The notes under the pieces are model-generated. The model was given only the letters and a program-made list of their open reading frames with translations. It made no database searches and had not been told where the DNA came from. The position numbers were made by a program, and so were the translations under genes. 64,000 nucleotides of DNA, from assembly GCF_007858185.1 (NCBI RefSeq), contig NZ_VFES01000015.1:124001-188000 (forward strand). The letters are read 5' to 3'. The DNA is from Pseudomonas grimontii (GTDB taxonomy: Bacteria; Pseudomonadota; Gammaproteobacteria; Pseudomonadales; Pseudomonadaceae). The number at the start of each line of letters is the position of its first letter. Position 1 is the first letter of the stretch. This document shows positions 37,854-46,593 of this stretch, piece by piece.

Positions 37854-37993
37854 AGATGAAAGGTTTCAGCCTTAAAGCACTCATTTGAAGACAACCCCCC
37901 AATGCATGCTATTTTTCGAGGGTAGTCACCCATAGGTTTCCCACGGGATAATGGGTGTTGTCATTTTTCAAAGCGTTACGCTCAGGGCTTTTT

Positions 37994-40501
37994 ATGAAGG
38001 GAACAACCACCGGTAGCGAAGCCGCTGCATTGATTGCGCGGCTGGACTGGGCACACAGCCCCCTCGGTGAGGCCAATGATTGGCCGCAAAGCCTGCGCAC
38101 AGCCGTGGACATCGTCATCCACTCACCGATGCCGATGCTCCTGCTGTGGGGCAACCAACTCACCCAACTCTACAACGACGGCTTCGCCCTGCTGGCGGGC
38201 AACAAGCACCCCGAGGCCATGGGCCAGCCGGCGCACCAGACCTGGCCGGAACTCGAAAGCTTCACCGCGCCGATCTACGACGCCGTACTGACCGGCCAGG
38301 TGCGTACGTTCAGCGAGCAGCGTTTCGTCCTGCAACGCAACAATCGCGACACTGAAATCTGGCTGGACCTGACCTACAGCCCGATCCGCGATGAAAGTGG
38401 CAGCGTGGCCGGCATCCTGGTCACGGCCATCGAAACCAACGAGCGCCGCAAGGCCCAACACAACACCGAACAACGCCTGCAACTGGCCCTGGCCGCCACC
38501 GACGCGGTGGGCACCTGGGATTGGGATATTGGCGAAGACCGCTTTATCGCCGACGCGCACTTCGCCTACCTCCACGGCGTCGACCCGAGCGAGTCCGACC
38601 AGTTGCCAATCAGCGATTACCTGCTGGGCGTGCATCCCGAAGACCGGGGCACAGTGACGCGCAGCATCAAGCACTGCATCACCCACGGCACCGAATACGC
38701 CGAGGAATACCGCCTGCAACAAGCCGACGGCCAGGTGCGCTGGGTGTTCGCGCGCGGACGTTGCTACAAGGATCACCAGGGCCGCCCGGCGCGCTTCCTC
38801 GGCGCGGCACTCGACCTCACCGAGCGCAAGCACACCGAGCAGGCCCTGCGCCAGAGCCAGACAGAGCTGCAGTTGATCATCAACGCCATGCCGGTACTGA
38901 TCGGCTACGTCGACCATGAGCAGCGCTTTCGCCTGAACAACAGCGCCTACCTTGACTGGTACGGCATGACGCCCCAGGAGCTGTACGGCAAGACCATCCG
39001 CGAGGTGCTCGGCGACGAGGTGTATGCCGGGCGCGAAGACAAGATCGCCGCCGCGCTCAAGGGCAAGTCCTGCAGCTTCATGACCATTACCCCCCATCGC
39101 GATGGCCGGCCGCGCCACGCGCTGATGAAATACCTGCCACGCTTCAGCAACGACGGTTCGGTCAACGGTTTCTACATCTTTGTGATCGATGAAACCGAAC
39201 GCAAACTCACCGAAGAAGCCCTGCGCCACCTCAACGAGAACCTCGAAGAACGCGTGGCCCAGCGCACCCAGGCGCTGGCCGAAGCCAACGAACGCCTGCA
39301 AAACGAGATGTTCGAGCGTGAGCGCGCCGAAGACGCCCTACGCCATGCGCAGAAGATGGAAGCGGTGGGCCAGCTCACCGGCGGTATCGCCCACGACTTC
39401 AACAATATGCTCACCGGCATCATCGGCAGCCTGGACCTGATGCAGCGCTACATCGCCGCCGGGCGCAGCGAGGAGATCGGCCGGTTTACCGATGCCGCCG
39501 TGTCCTCGGCCCATCGCGCGGCCGCCCTCACCCACCGGCTGCTGGCGTTCTCGCGGCGCCAGTCGCTGGACCTTCGCCCGTTGGATCCCAACCAGTTGGT
39601 GGCGTCCCTGGAGGAGCTGTTCCAACGCACCAAGGGCGCGCATATCACCCTCAAGGTACAACTGGGCCACGATATCTGGCCGGTCAACACCGACGCCAGC
39701 CAACTGGAAAACGCCCTGCTCAACCTGGTGATCAACGCACGCGACGCCATGCCCGACGGCGGCGAACTGCTGATCGAAACCGCCAACAGTTACCTGGACG
39801 GTACCGACATCACCACCCTCGAACCGGTCAGGGCCGGCGACTACGTGATGCTCGGCGTGTGTGACAACGGCAGCGGCATGGCACCGAAGATTCTCGCCAA
39901 GGCGTTCGACCCCTTCTTCACCACCAAACCCATCGGCCAGGGCACGGGCCTGGGGCTGTCGATGATCTATGGGTTTGCCCAGCAGTCCGGTGGCCACGTG
40001 ACCATCCAGAGCGAACCGGGCCAGGGCACCTGCGTGCGCCTGTACCTGCCGCGCCTGCACGGCACCTCCCTGGAGAGCAACCTGCCCACGCATCTGGGCG
40101 AAGCGCCGGTAGCCCTTGCCGGTGAGGCGGTGGTGGTGGTCGAGGACGACCCGGCGGTGCGCATGCTGGTGGTCAACGTACTCGACGAGTTGGGCTACAC
40201 CGCGCACCAGGCCGCGGATGCGCGGGCGGCGCTGCCGTTGCTGGAGTCGGATTTGCGCGTGGACCTGCTGGTGACCGACGTCGGCCTGCCCGGCATGAAC
40301 GGCCGCCAGTTGGCGGAGATCGCCCGCCAGCATCGGCCGGGCCTCAAAGTGCTGTTCATGACCGGCTACGCGGAAAAAGCCGCCGAGCGCCAGGGCTTCC
40401 TGGAGGACGGCATGGACATGGTCGCCAAGCCATTTTCCATCGACGTGCTGGCGACCAAAATCCGCAGCATGATCAGCGTCGACGGTTCAGTTCAGGCATA
40501 A
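37994..40501 (+). CDS. Hybrid histidine kinase with PAS domains
   Basis: An 835-residue soluble sensor kinase without clear membrane segments. Three PAS-like domains occupy residues ~25-410 (WGNQLTQLYNDGFALLAGNKHP, then GTWDWDIGEDRF, then MPVLIGYVDHEQRF). A coiled coil follows. The phospho-acceptor His is in GGIAHDFNNMLTG, and the ATPase domain has NLVINARDAMPDGG and GTGLGLSMIYGF. A C-terminal receiver domain has its Asp in LLVTDVGLPGMNG. No separate response regulator is adjacent. The ATG at 37994 was preferred over a GTG at 37955 because of AGGG about 7 bases upstream. Signal unknown. Confidence 0.92.
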   Translation: MKGTTTGSEAAALIARLDWAHSPLGEANDWPQSLRTAVDIVIHSPMPMLLLWGNQLTQLYNDGFALLAGNKHPEAMGQPAHQTWPELESFTAPIYDAVLTGQVRTFSEQRFVLQRNNRDTEIWLDLTYSPIRDESGSVAGILVTAIETNERRKAQHNTEQRLQLALAATDAVGTWDWDIGEDRFIADAHFAYLHGVDPSESDQLPISDYLLGVHPEDRGTVTRSIKHCITHGTEYAEEYRLQQADGQVRWVFARGRCYKDHQGRPARFLGAALDLTERKHTEQALRQSQTELQLIINAMPVLIGYVDHEQRFRLNNSAYLDWYGMTPQELYGKTIREVLGDEVYAGREDKIAAALKGKSCSFMTITPHRDGRPRHALMKYLPRFSNDGSVNGFYIFVIDETERKLTEEALRHLNENLEERVAQRTQALAEANERLQNEMFERERAEDALRHAQKMEAVGQLTGGIAHDFNNMLTGIIGSLDLMQRYIAAGRSEEIGRFTDAAVSSAHRAAALTHRLLAFSRRQSLDLRPLDPNQLVASLEELFQRTKGAHITLKVQLGHDIWPVNTDASQLENALLNLVINARDAMPDGGELLIETANSYLDGTDITTLEPVRAGDYVMLGVCDNGSGMAPKILAKAFDPFFTTKPIGQGTGLGLSMIYGFAQQSGGHVTIQSEPGQGTCVRLYLPRLHGTSLESNLPTHLGEAPVALAGEAVVVVEDDPAVRMLVVNVLDELGYTAHQAADARAALPLLESDLRVDLLVTDVGLPGMNGRQLAEIARQHRPGLKVLFMTGYAEKAAERQGFLEDGMDMVAKPFSIDVLATKIRSMISVDGSVQA

Positions 40502-40532
40502 TCGCGCGCCGTCGCACACCTGGTAGAGATCA

Positions 40533-40808
40533 ATGAAAGCCCAAGCCCGCCATATCCTGGTGAAAACCAGCGAAGAAGCCGAACAACTCAAGCAGCGCAT
40601 TGCCAAGGGCGAAGCCTTTGATGTGCTGGCCAAGAAGTACTCCACTTGCCCGTCCGGCAAGCGCGGCGGCGATTTGGGTGAAGTGCGGCCTGGGCAGATG
40701 GTCGGGGCGATTGATGCAGTGATCTTCAAGAAGCCGGTGAAGGTGGTTCACGGGCCGATCAAGAGCAAGTTTGGCTATCACCTGGTGCAGGTGTTTTATC
40801 GCGATTGA
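40533..40808 (+). CDS. Second small parvulin peptidyl-prolyl isomerase
   Basis: A 91-residue single-domain parvulin, a paralogue of the one at 26044. It has HILVKTSEEAEQLKQRI, CPSGKRGGDLGEVRPGQMV and FGYHLVQV. Both proteins are compact PpiC-type enzymes without signal peptides. The gene starts 31 bases after the histidine kinase stop. A REP pair follows. Confidence 0.93.
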   Translation: MKAQARHILVKTSEEAEQLKQRIAKGEAFDVLAKKYSTCPSGKRGGDLGEVRPGQMVGAIDAVIFKKPVKVVHGPIKSKFGYHLVQVFYRD

Positions 40809-40828
40809 GGCGTTGACTTAAGACTGCT

Positions 40829-40926
40829 ATCGGGAGCAAGCCCCCTCCCACACTTGACCGCATTTCATCTGGACGAATGCGGTCAACTGTGGGAGGGGCG
40901 GTGCGACGATTCGACTTGCTCCCGAT
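40829..40926. repeat. Composite REP pair with an internal hairpin
   Basis: A REP copy (40829-40852) and an inverted REP variant (40888-40926) flank a perfect 11-base stem, TTGACCGCATT/AATGCGGTCAA (40854-40864 with 40876-40886). The right REP is the exact reverse complement of 25841-25879. The element separates convergent genes and could also stop transcription. Confidence 0.85.
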
Positions 40927-40947
40927 CCGCCGCAGGCGGCCATTCAC

Positions 40948-41859
40948 CTACTCCCTGGGGATCAGCGCACCCGGCACCTGGATGACACGGCTCGCCAATC
41001 GATGCCCGGCCAACGCCGCCTCCTGCGGCGAACCACCCTTGAGCCGACTGGCCAGGTACGCCGCACTGAACGAATCCCCCGCCGCGGTAGTGTCCACCAC
41101 CCTCTCCACCTTCAGTGCCGGCACGGCAAAGCGCTCACCATCACAACGGATCAAACACGCATCCGCACCGCGCTTGAGCACCACTTCCGCAATCGCCGGA
41201 TAGGCCGCAAATACCTGTTCACTGTTGGCATAGCCAAAGAGCGCACGCTCGTCGTCCTCGGTCAGCAAGGCGATATCCACCTCGGCCAGTACTGTACGAT
41301 AAGCCTCACGGGCAACGTCCACCGTGGCCCACAGCCGTGGCCGGTAGTTGTTGTCGAACACCACTTTGCCGCCACGCCGGCGTGTTTCGATCAGGGCCTT
41401 AAGCAAACGCGCGCGCCCACTTTCACCGAGTACCGCCAGGGTAATGCCGCTGAAATACACCACGTCGTACCCCGGCAATGCCGCCAGGATCGGTTCGGCT
41501 GCCGGCGTGGTAAAGCAGTCGCGCACGGCCGCTTCGTTGCGCCAGTAGAGAAATTTGCGCTCGCCGTTGGCATCGGTCTGTATGCAGTACAAACCGGGCA
41601 GACGCCCAGGCAGGCGCTGGACCCTCTCCAGCCCAAGACCCTCTTCTTGCCATTGCTGGCACATGGCATCGCTGAAGCTGTCATCGCCCAGGGCGGTGAC
41701 GTAGTCGACGGTGCCGACATCGCCCAACTCACGGCGCAGGTACACCGCCGCGTTCAAGGTGTCGCCGCCGAAGCTTTGTTGCAGGCTGCCGTCGGCGCGG
41801 TGTTGCAGTTCGATCATGCATTCGCCGATCAGGGCGATGCGTGGAGAGGCGGTGGTCAT
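40948..41859 (-). CDS. kdgK: PfkB-family sugar kinase, probably 2-keto-3-deoxygluconate kinase
   Basis: A 303-residue ribokinase-fold kinase. It has the N-terminal GECMIELQ, FGGDTLNAAVYLRR, and the catalytic DTTAAGDSFSAAYLA (Asp base in AAGD). This pattern fits KdgK, which makes KDPG for the Entner-Doudoroff pathway. It is the last gene of a unit with an IclR regulator and a PLP ammonia-lyase. If the lyase makes KDG from an amino-sugar acid, this kinase is the next step (inference). It follows the lyase by 9 bases. Confidence 0.82.
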   Translation of the reverse strand: MTTASPRIALIGECMIELQHRADGSLQQSFGGDTLNAAVYLRRELGDVGTVDYVTALGDDSFSDAMCQQWQEEGLGLERVQRLPGRLPGLYCIQTDANGERKFLYWRNEAAVRDCFTTPAAEPILAALPGYDVVYFSGITLAVLGESGRARLLKALIETRRRGGKVVFDNNYRPRLWATVDVAREAYRTVLAEVDIALLTEDDERALFGYANSEQVFAAYPAIAEVVLKRGADACLIRCDGERFAVPALKVERVVDTTAAGDSFSAAYLASRLKGGSPQEAALAGHRLASRVIQVPGALIPRE

Positions 41860-41868
41860 TGTTTACAC

Positions 41869-43077
41869 TCAGAAACGGGTTTCCAGGGACTCGATCACCT
41901 GCAACTGCTCATCCACCAGGCAGCCCACCTGCCATTTGTCGAAGGTCAGGCAAGGGTGCGAGGTGCCAAAGGAAATGATGTCGCCAATGCGCAGCTCGAC
42001 ACCTGCCGCGACGGTCATGAAGGCGTGTTGGTCCATCACCGCGGTGACGGTGCAGGCGCTCACATCATCGCCTTCCGCCGGCAGGATCCCGGCCCGGTAG
42101 CGTTTGAGCGGCACCGGCAAACCGGCGTCGTAGGCCACGTCGCGCTTGCCCAGGGCGATCACCGCAAAGCCAGGCTCAGGCAACGACTGCACATGGGCCC
42201 AGACTTCGAGGGCCGGGCGCAGGCCTTCATGAAGGTCGCTGCGGCGCTCGAGCACACAGCATTGCGCCGCTTTGTAGATGCCATGGTCGTGCGCCACGTA
42301 GCTGCCGGGGCGCAGCACGCTGAGGAAACGGCCGGCGGCGTTTTGCGTCTCGAAGGACTCGGCGATCAGGTCGTACCAGGCCGAACCTGACGCAGTGATA
42401 ATGGGCTTGGGCAGGTCGAAGGAACCATTGTTTTGCAGGTCGACAGCCAGGCGCACCAAACTGGCGGCGAAGTCGCGGATGCCGCTGATGGCGTGCTCGC
42501 CGTGGATCACGCCTTCATAACCTTCGATACCGGTGAGGGCCAGGGCCGGTTGGGCCTTGATCGCCTTGGCCAGGTCGCGCACTTCCTGCTCGCTGCGGCA
42601 ACCGCAACGGCCGCCGACCACGCCGTACTCGATCATCACGTTCAGGCGCAGGCCACGGGCGGCGAAGAACAGGCCCAGGTCGGCGACGTTGTCCGGGTGG
42701 TCAACCATGCAGTGGAAGTCAAAATCCTTGTCGGCCAGCAGGTCGGCGATCAACGCCATGTTCGGCGCGCCCACCAACTGGTTGGCCATCAGCACGCGGC
42801 GCACGCCACCGGCATAGGCGGCGCGGGTCTGCACCGCGCTGGCCAGGGTGATGCCCCAGGCGCCTTGGGCGATCTGGCGCTGGAACAGCGCGGGCATCAT
42901 GCTGGTTTTGCCATGGGGCGCGAGTTCGGCGCCGCTGTTGCTGACAAAGTCCTGCATCCAGCGAATGTTGTGTTCCAGGGCGTCGCGGTGCAGCACCAGG
43001 GCGGGCAGGCTGACGTCGCGGACCAAGTGGGCACCGACGGCGGCGGCGCCCTTTTCAACGGCGTTGATGAAAGACAT
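41869..43077 (-). CDS. Fold-type III PLP enzyme (D-serine/D-threonine dehydratase or aldolase family)
   Basis: A 402-residue member of the alanine-racemase-N family with the DSD1-like C-terminal domain. The PLP Lys is in ELAPHGKTSMMP. The C-terminal metal-binding region is visible (SFGTSHPCLTFDKW, His and Cys ligands). Known members need PLP plus a divalent metal and act on D-serine, D-threonine or 3-hydroxyaspartate. Its position with kdgK, RidA and a polar-compound importer suggests D-glucosaminate as a substrate, giving KDG and ammonia. That is inference. A generic D-amino-acid deaminase is the alternative. It lies 9 bases after the IclR gene. Confidence 0.82.
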   Translation of the reverse strand: MSFINAVEKGAAAVGAHLVRDVSLPALVLHRDALEHNIRWMQDFVSNSGAELAPHGKTSMMPALFQRQIAQGAWGITLASAVQTRAAYAGGVRRVLMANQLVGAPNMALIADLLADKDFDFHCMVDHPDNVADLGLFFAARGLRLNVMIEYGVVGGRCGCRSEQEVRDLAKAIKAQPALALTGIEGYEGVIHGEHAISGIRDFAASLVRLAVDLQNNGSFDLPKPIITASGSAWYDLIAESFETQNAAGRFLSVLRPGSYVAHDHGIYKAAQCCVLERRSDLHEGLRPALEVWAHVQSLPEPGFAVIALGKRDVAYDAGLPVPLKRYRAGILPAEGDDVSACTVTAVMDQHAFMTVAAGVELRIGDIISFGTSHPCLTFDKWQVGCLVDEQLQVIESLETRF

Positions 43078-43086
43078 GGAAAACTC

Positions 43087-43851
43087 CTATTCGTTGATGC
43101 GACGGGCCAGGTTGTTGGCGCTGTCGATCAACACCCGGCGATAGTCGTTGTAGTTTTTGCTGGCATCCGCCCGTGGGGCGACGATGCACAGGGTCGCAAT
43201 GCTGACGCCCTGCGCGTCCCGGACCGGGGCGGCGAAGCAGTGGGTAAAGGTGTCGGCCACGCTGTCGAAGGAAAAGAAGCCATCGAGGGTGGCCTGGCGG
43301 ATTTGCGCGAGGAAGGTCTCCAGCGGCAGGCGCTGGCCATCCGGCAGGATAAAGTCGTCGTGGTCGATCAGGTCGATGATCTGCTGATCGCTCAAGTGCC
43401 CCAGTAACAGGCGCCCGGACGCCGTCCATGGGATCGGCGCGTCTTCACCGATGTCCGAGGAAATGCGGAAATGCCGCTCGCCTTCACGCATCAGCGCCAC
43501 GGTGTATTTGCGCCCGTTGAGCAGGCACATCTGCGCGGTTTCGTGGGTCTGGCTAACGATCTCCTGCAAGGCGTGATCGGCCTCGCGGGTCAGGTCGAAA
43601 TGGCGCAGGTGCGCCTGGCCGAGGAAGTACAACTGACGGCCGAGGTAGACGTGACCGTCCTTGCCCACGGTTTCGAGGATGCGCCGCTCCAACAAGGAGG
43701 CGACCAGCTCGTAGACGGTGGATTTGGGACTGCCGATGCCGCTGGCAATATCATTCGGGCGCAGGGGCTGGCCGACTTCCTTGAGAAAATCGAGGATATC
43801 GAATGCACGGTCCAGGCCTTTGGCGCGGCGTTTGATGGTGTCTTCGGTCAT
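43087..43851 (-). CDS. IclR-family transcriptional regulator
   Basis: A 254-residue regulator with an N-terminal winged HTH (DRAFDILDFLKEVGQPLRPNDIASGIGSPKSTVYELV) and a C-terminal effector domain (QMCLLNGRKYTVAL, AAPVRDAQGVSIATLCIVAP). It heads the unit with the PLP enzyme and KDG kinase and probably controls both it and the importer. A 19-base palindrome (43856-43874) abuts its start, suggesting autoregulation. The start at 43851 lacks a good ribosome site. The upstream extension to 43896 enters a REPIN and is rejected. Confidence 0.88.
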   Translation of the reverse strand: MTEDTIKRRAKGLDRAFDILDFLKEVGQPLRPNDIASGIGSPKSTVYELVASLLERRILETVGKDGHVYLGRQLYFLGQAHLRHFDLTREADHALQEIVSQTHETAQMCLLNGRKYTVALMREGERHFRISSDIGEDAPIPWTASGRLLLGHLSDQQIIDLIDHDDFILPDGQRLPLETFLAQIRQATLDGFFSFDSVADTFTHCFAAPVRDAQGVSIATLCIVAPRADASKNYNDYRRVLIDSANNLARRINE

Positions 43852-43855
43852 GGCA

Positions 43856-43874
43856 ATTTCGGTCCGGTCGAAAT
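43856..43874. promoter_or_regulatory. Palindrome at the IclR gene start, candidate operator
   Basis: ATTTCG-N7-CGAAAT is a perfect inverted repeat, 5 bases before the ATG. A repressor bound there would block initiation. Confidence 0.45.
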
Positions 43875-43896
43875 GGTAGGGCTGGCGCAGGTCCAC

Positions 43897-43985
43897 TGTG
43901 GGAGGGGGCTTGCCCCCGATGGCGGCGTGTCAATCAACACATCTGTTACTGATACACCGCTATCGGGGGCAAGCCTCCTCCCACA
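43897..43985. repeat. REPIN
   Basis: Two inverted REP hairpins enclose a ~40-base loop, with one C-to-T change in the right arm (AAGCCTCCTCCC). It separates the IclR unit from the importer unit. Confidence 0.92.
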
Positions 43986-44019
43986 TTTGATCTCTGGTGG
44001 GCTTAAGAGTGGGGGCAAT

Positions 44020-44409
44020 TTAGCCCTTTTTCTTGTAGGCCACGCAATCAATCTCGACTTTGCAGTCCACCATCATGTTGGCCTGCACGCAGGCCCGCGC
44101 CGGGGCGTGTTCCGGGGTGAAGTACTCGCCGAAGACCTTGTTGAAACTCCAGAAGTCCCGCGGGTCTTCCAGCCACACGCCCACCCGCACCACGTCTTTC
44201 AACTCGTAGCCGGCTTCTTCGAGGATCGCCACCACGTTGCGCATGGTCTGACGGGTTTGCTCGATGATCCCGCCGCTGATGATTTCGCCGTCCACCGCAG
44301 GCACTTGGCCCGAGACGTACAACCAGCCGTCCGCTTCCACAGCGCGGGCGAAGGGACGAGGCTGGCCACCGCCGGCAGTACTGCCGGCTCCGTAACGAGT
44401 GATGCTCAT
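44020..44409 (-). CDS. RidA family protein
   Basis: A 129-residue RidA/YjgF-family protein. The conserved core includes VSGQVPAVDGEIISGG, QTRQTMRNVVAILEEAG and the Arg of PARACVQANMMVDCKVEIDC. RidA proteins hydrolyse reactive enamines and imines released by PLP dehydratases, a good match for the PLP lyase next door. The start at 44409 has AGGAG about 10 bases upstream. It is the last gene of the importer operon, 16 bases after the ATPase. Confidence 0.92.
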   Translation of the reverse strand: MSITRYGAGSTAGGGQPRPFARAVEADGWLYVSGQVPAVDGEIISGGIIEQTRQTMRNVVAILEEAGYELKDVVRVGVWLEDPRDFWSFNKVFGEYFTPEHAPARACVQANMMVDCKVEIDCVAYKKKG

Positions 44410-44425
44410 AAAACTTTGCTCCTGA

Positions 44426-45208
44426 TTAAAAACGAATGTTCTTGAGAAATTCCGCCAGGCGCGGCGATTGCGGCCGCTCGAAGATGGCCTTCGACGAGCC
44501 CTGCTCTTCAATCCGGCCCTGGTTCATGAAGACGATCTGATCCGAGACTTCATAGGCAAAACGCATTTCGTGGGTGACCAGCAACATGGTCATGCCCTCT
44601 TCCGCCAGGCCCTTGATCACGCTGAGCACCTCACCCACCAATTCCGGGTCGAGGGCCGAGGTGACTTCGTCGAACAGCATCAGGCTGGGGTTCATCGCAA
44701 TCGCGCGGGCAATCGCCACACGCTGCTGCTGGCCGCCGGACAACTGGCCGGGGAAGTGGTTGCGGCGCTCCAAAAGTCCTACGCGATCCAACCATTTTTC
44801 CGCGAGCGCTACTGCCTCGTCCTTAGGCATTTTCTTAACTTTCAATAAGCCCAGGGTCACGTTCTGCAACGCGCTCAAATGTGGGAACAGGTTGAACTGC
44901 TGGAACGCCATGCCGGTCATCGCCCGGTGCTGGGCGATCACGCGCTCGGGGTGACGCACGCGCTTGCCGCCGATCTCGCTGTAGCCGATGGACTCGCCGT
45001 CCAGGGTGATCTGCCCACCCTGGAATTCTTCCAGCAGGTTGACACAACGCAGCAGTGTGGTCTTGCCCGAGCCGCTGGAGCCGATCAACGTCACCACGTT
45101 GCCGCGCTGCATGGACAGGTCGACGCCCTTGAGCACTTCAACCTCGCCGTATTGTTTACGCAGGCCGCGAATGTCCAGCAGCGGTTGGGTTGTTTGAGGT
45201 TGGTTCAT
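44426..45208 (-). CDS. Polar amino-acid-type ABC transporter ATPase
   Basis: A 260-residue GlnQ/HisP-like ATPase. It has Walker A GSSGSGKTTLLRC, Q-loop MAFQQFNLFPHLS, signature LSGGQQQRVAIARA, Walker B LMLFDEVTSALD and switch His in VTHEMRFA. Its ATG overlaps the permease stop in ATGA. It energises the two permeases encoded upstream. Confidence 0.95.
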   Translation of the reverse strand: MNQPQTTQPLLDIRGLRKQYGEVEVLKGVDLSMQRGNVVTLIGSSGSGKTTLLRCVNLLEEFQGGQITLDGESIGYSEIGGKRVRHPERVIAQHRAMTGMAFQQFNLFPHLSALQNVTLGLLKVKKMPKDEAVALAEKWLDRVGLLERRNHFPGQLSGGQQQRVAIARAIAMNPSLMLFDEVTSALDPELVGEVLSVIKGLAEEGMTMLLVTHEMRFAYEVSDQIVFMNQGRIEEQGSSKAIFERPQSPRLAEFLKNIRF

Positions 45209-45867
45209 GGCAAGGCCACCCGCTTTTCAATGTAGCGCCCGAATAACTCGATGGCGTAGTTGATGACAAAGAACAGAAACCCGGCGAACAGGTAGAACTC
45301 CAGGGTCATGAAGGTACGCGCGATCACTTGCTGGGTGCTCAACAGCAATTCGGCGACGCCGATCACCGAGAGCAAGGTCGAGGCCTTGACGATTTCCGTC
45401 GAGGAATTGACCCAGGTCGGCAGGATCTGCCGCAGTGCCTGGGGCAACAGCACGTAGGCGAGTGACTGCCGGAATGTCAGGCCAATCGCCTTGCCGGCTT
45501 CCAACTGCCCACGGGGAATGGCTTGCAGCGCACCGCGCACGATTTCCGAAACGTGGGAACCGCAGAACAACGTGAGCCCGACGGCGCCGGCCTGGAATGC
45601 GCTGATTTTCCAGCCGAGCGCCGGCAGCATGTAGAAACACGCCAGCACCAGCACAAACACCGGGGTGCCACGGATCAAATCGACATACAGCCGAAACGGC
45701 GCACGCATCCAGAACTTGCCATACGTCAGCACCAGCCCGGCGAAGATACCGATCAGGGTGCCAAAGATAATCGCCAGCACCGAGCAATAAATGCTGGTCT
45801 GAAACCCCGCCCAGAGGGTATCCCGGGCGATCCACAACTCATGCAGCCAGCTGGGAGACTCGTACAT
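45205..45867 (-). CDS. Polar amino-acid-type ABC permease 2
   Basis: A 220-residue HisM/GlnP-family permease with about five membrane segments. It has the RGTPVFVLVLACFYMLP motif and the family loop EIVRGALQAIPRGQLEAGKAIGL. It pairs with the permease encoded 11 bases upstream. Confidence 0.94.
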   Translation of the reverse strand: MYESPSWLHELWIARDTLWAGFQTSIYCSVLAIIFGTLIGIFAGLVLTYGKFWMRAPFRLYVDLIRGTPVFVLVLACFYMLPALGWKISAFQAGAVGLTLFCGSHVSEIVRGALQAIPRGQLEAGKAIGLTFRQSLAYVLLPQALRQILPTWVNSSTEIVKASTLLSVIGVAELLLSTQQVIARTFMTLEFYLFAGFLFFVINYAIELFGRYIEKRVALP

Positions 45868-45878
45868 GGAAACCCTCC

Positions 45879-46541
45879 TTAACGACGGATCGCCAAACGC
45901 TGTTCCAAGTAACGGAGCAGCATGGCAATGAGGTAACAGGCCGCCACGTAGAGCGCGGTCGTGACCAGCCAGGTTTCAATCACCCGGTAGCTTTCGACGT
46001 TGATCTTGCGGGCGTAATAGGTCAGCTCCGGCACCGCGATGGCGGCGGCCAGGGAGGTGTCCTTGAACAGCGATATAAAGTTGTTCGACAGCGCGGGCAG
46101 CACGTTGCGCAGCATCACCGGCACGGTGATATAGGCGCGGATCCGCCATTCCCCCAGGCCGATGGCCAAGCCGGCTTCGCGCAAGCCCTTGGGAATATTC
46201 AACAGCCCGGCGCGGAACACCTCGGTCAGGTAGGCACCGGCGTACAGCGACAGGGTGATGATGAACGACGGGATCTTGTCCAGGCGGATGCCCAGGCTGG
46301 GTAAGGCGAAGTAGATCAACAGGATCAGCACCAGGATCGGCGTATTACGGATCACCGTCACATAGACCGAGGCGAAGATGCGCAACGCGCGGTGCCTGGA
46401 CAGCATGGCAAACGCCATCAACAGGCCGATCACGCAGCCGATGGCGATCGACAGCAAGGCCAGTTGCAGGCCCAGGCCGAGCCCCGCCAGCAAGGTGTCG
46501 AAATCGCGCCACACGGCGGCAAAGTTCAACTGATAGTTCAT
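45879..46541 (-). CDS. Polar amino-acid-type ABC permease 1
   Basis: A 220-residue HisQ/GlnP-family permease. Visible motifs are VIRNTPILVLILLIYF and TEVFRAGLLNIPKGLREAGLAIGL. It is the first permease gene after the binding-protein gene, from which it is separated by a short gap with a hairpin. Confidence 0.94.
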   Translation of the reverse strand: MNYQLNFAAVWRDFDTLLAGLGLGLQLALLSIAIGCVIGLLMAFAMLSRHRALRIFASVYVTVIRNTPILVLILLIYFALPSLGIRLDKIPSFIITLSLYAGAYLTEVFRAGLLNIPKGLREAGLAIGLGEWRIRAYITVPVMLRNVLPALSNNFISLFKDTSLAAAIAVPELTYYARKINVESYRVIETWLVTTALYVAACYLIAMLLRYLEQRLAIRR

Positions 46542-46559
46542 GGTCAGCAGTACCTGATT

Positions 46560-46581
46560 GGGGCGCCGTGACGGCCGCCCC
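46560..46581 (-). terminator. Hairpin between binding protein and permease genes
   Basis: GGGGCG/CGCCCC with an inner paired segment lies in the 52-base gap after the binding-protein stop. No U-run follows. It may lower permease expression relative to the binding protein, or protect the upstream mRNA. Confidence 0.4.
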
Positions 46582-46593
46582 GATTATTCCGAA

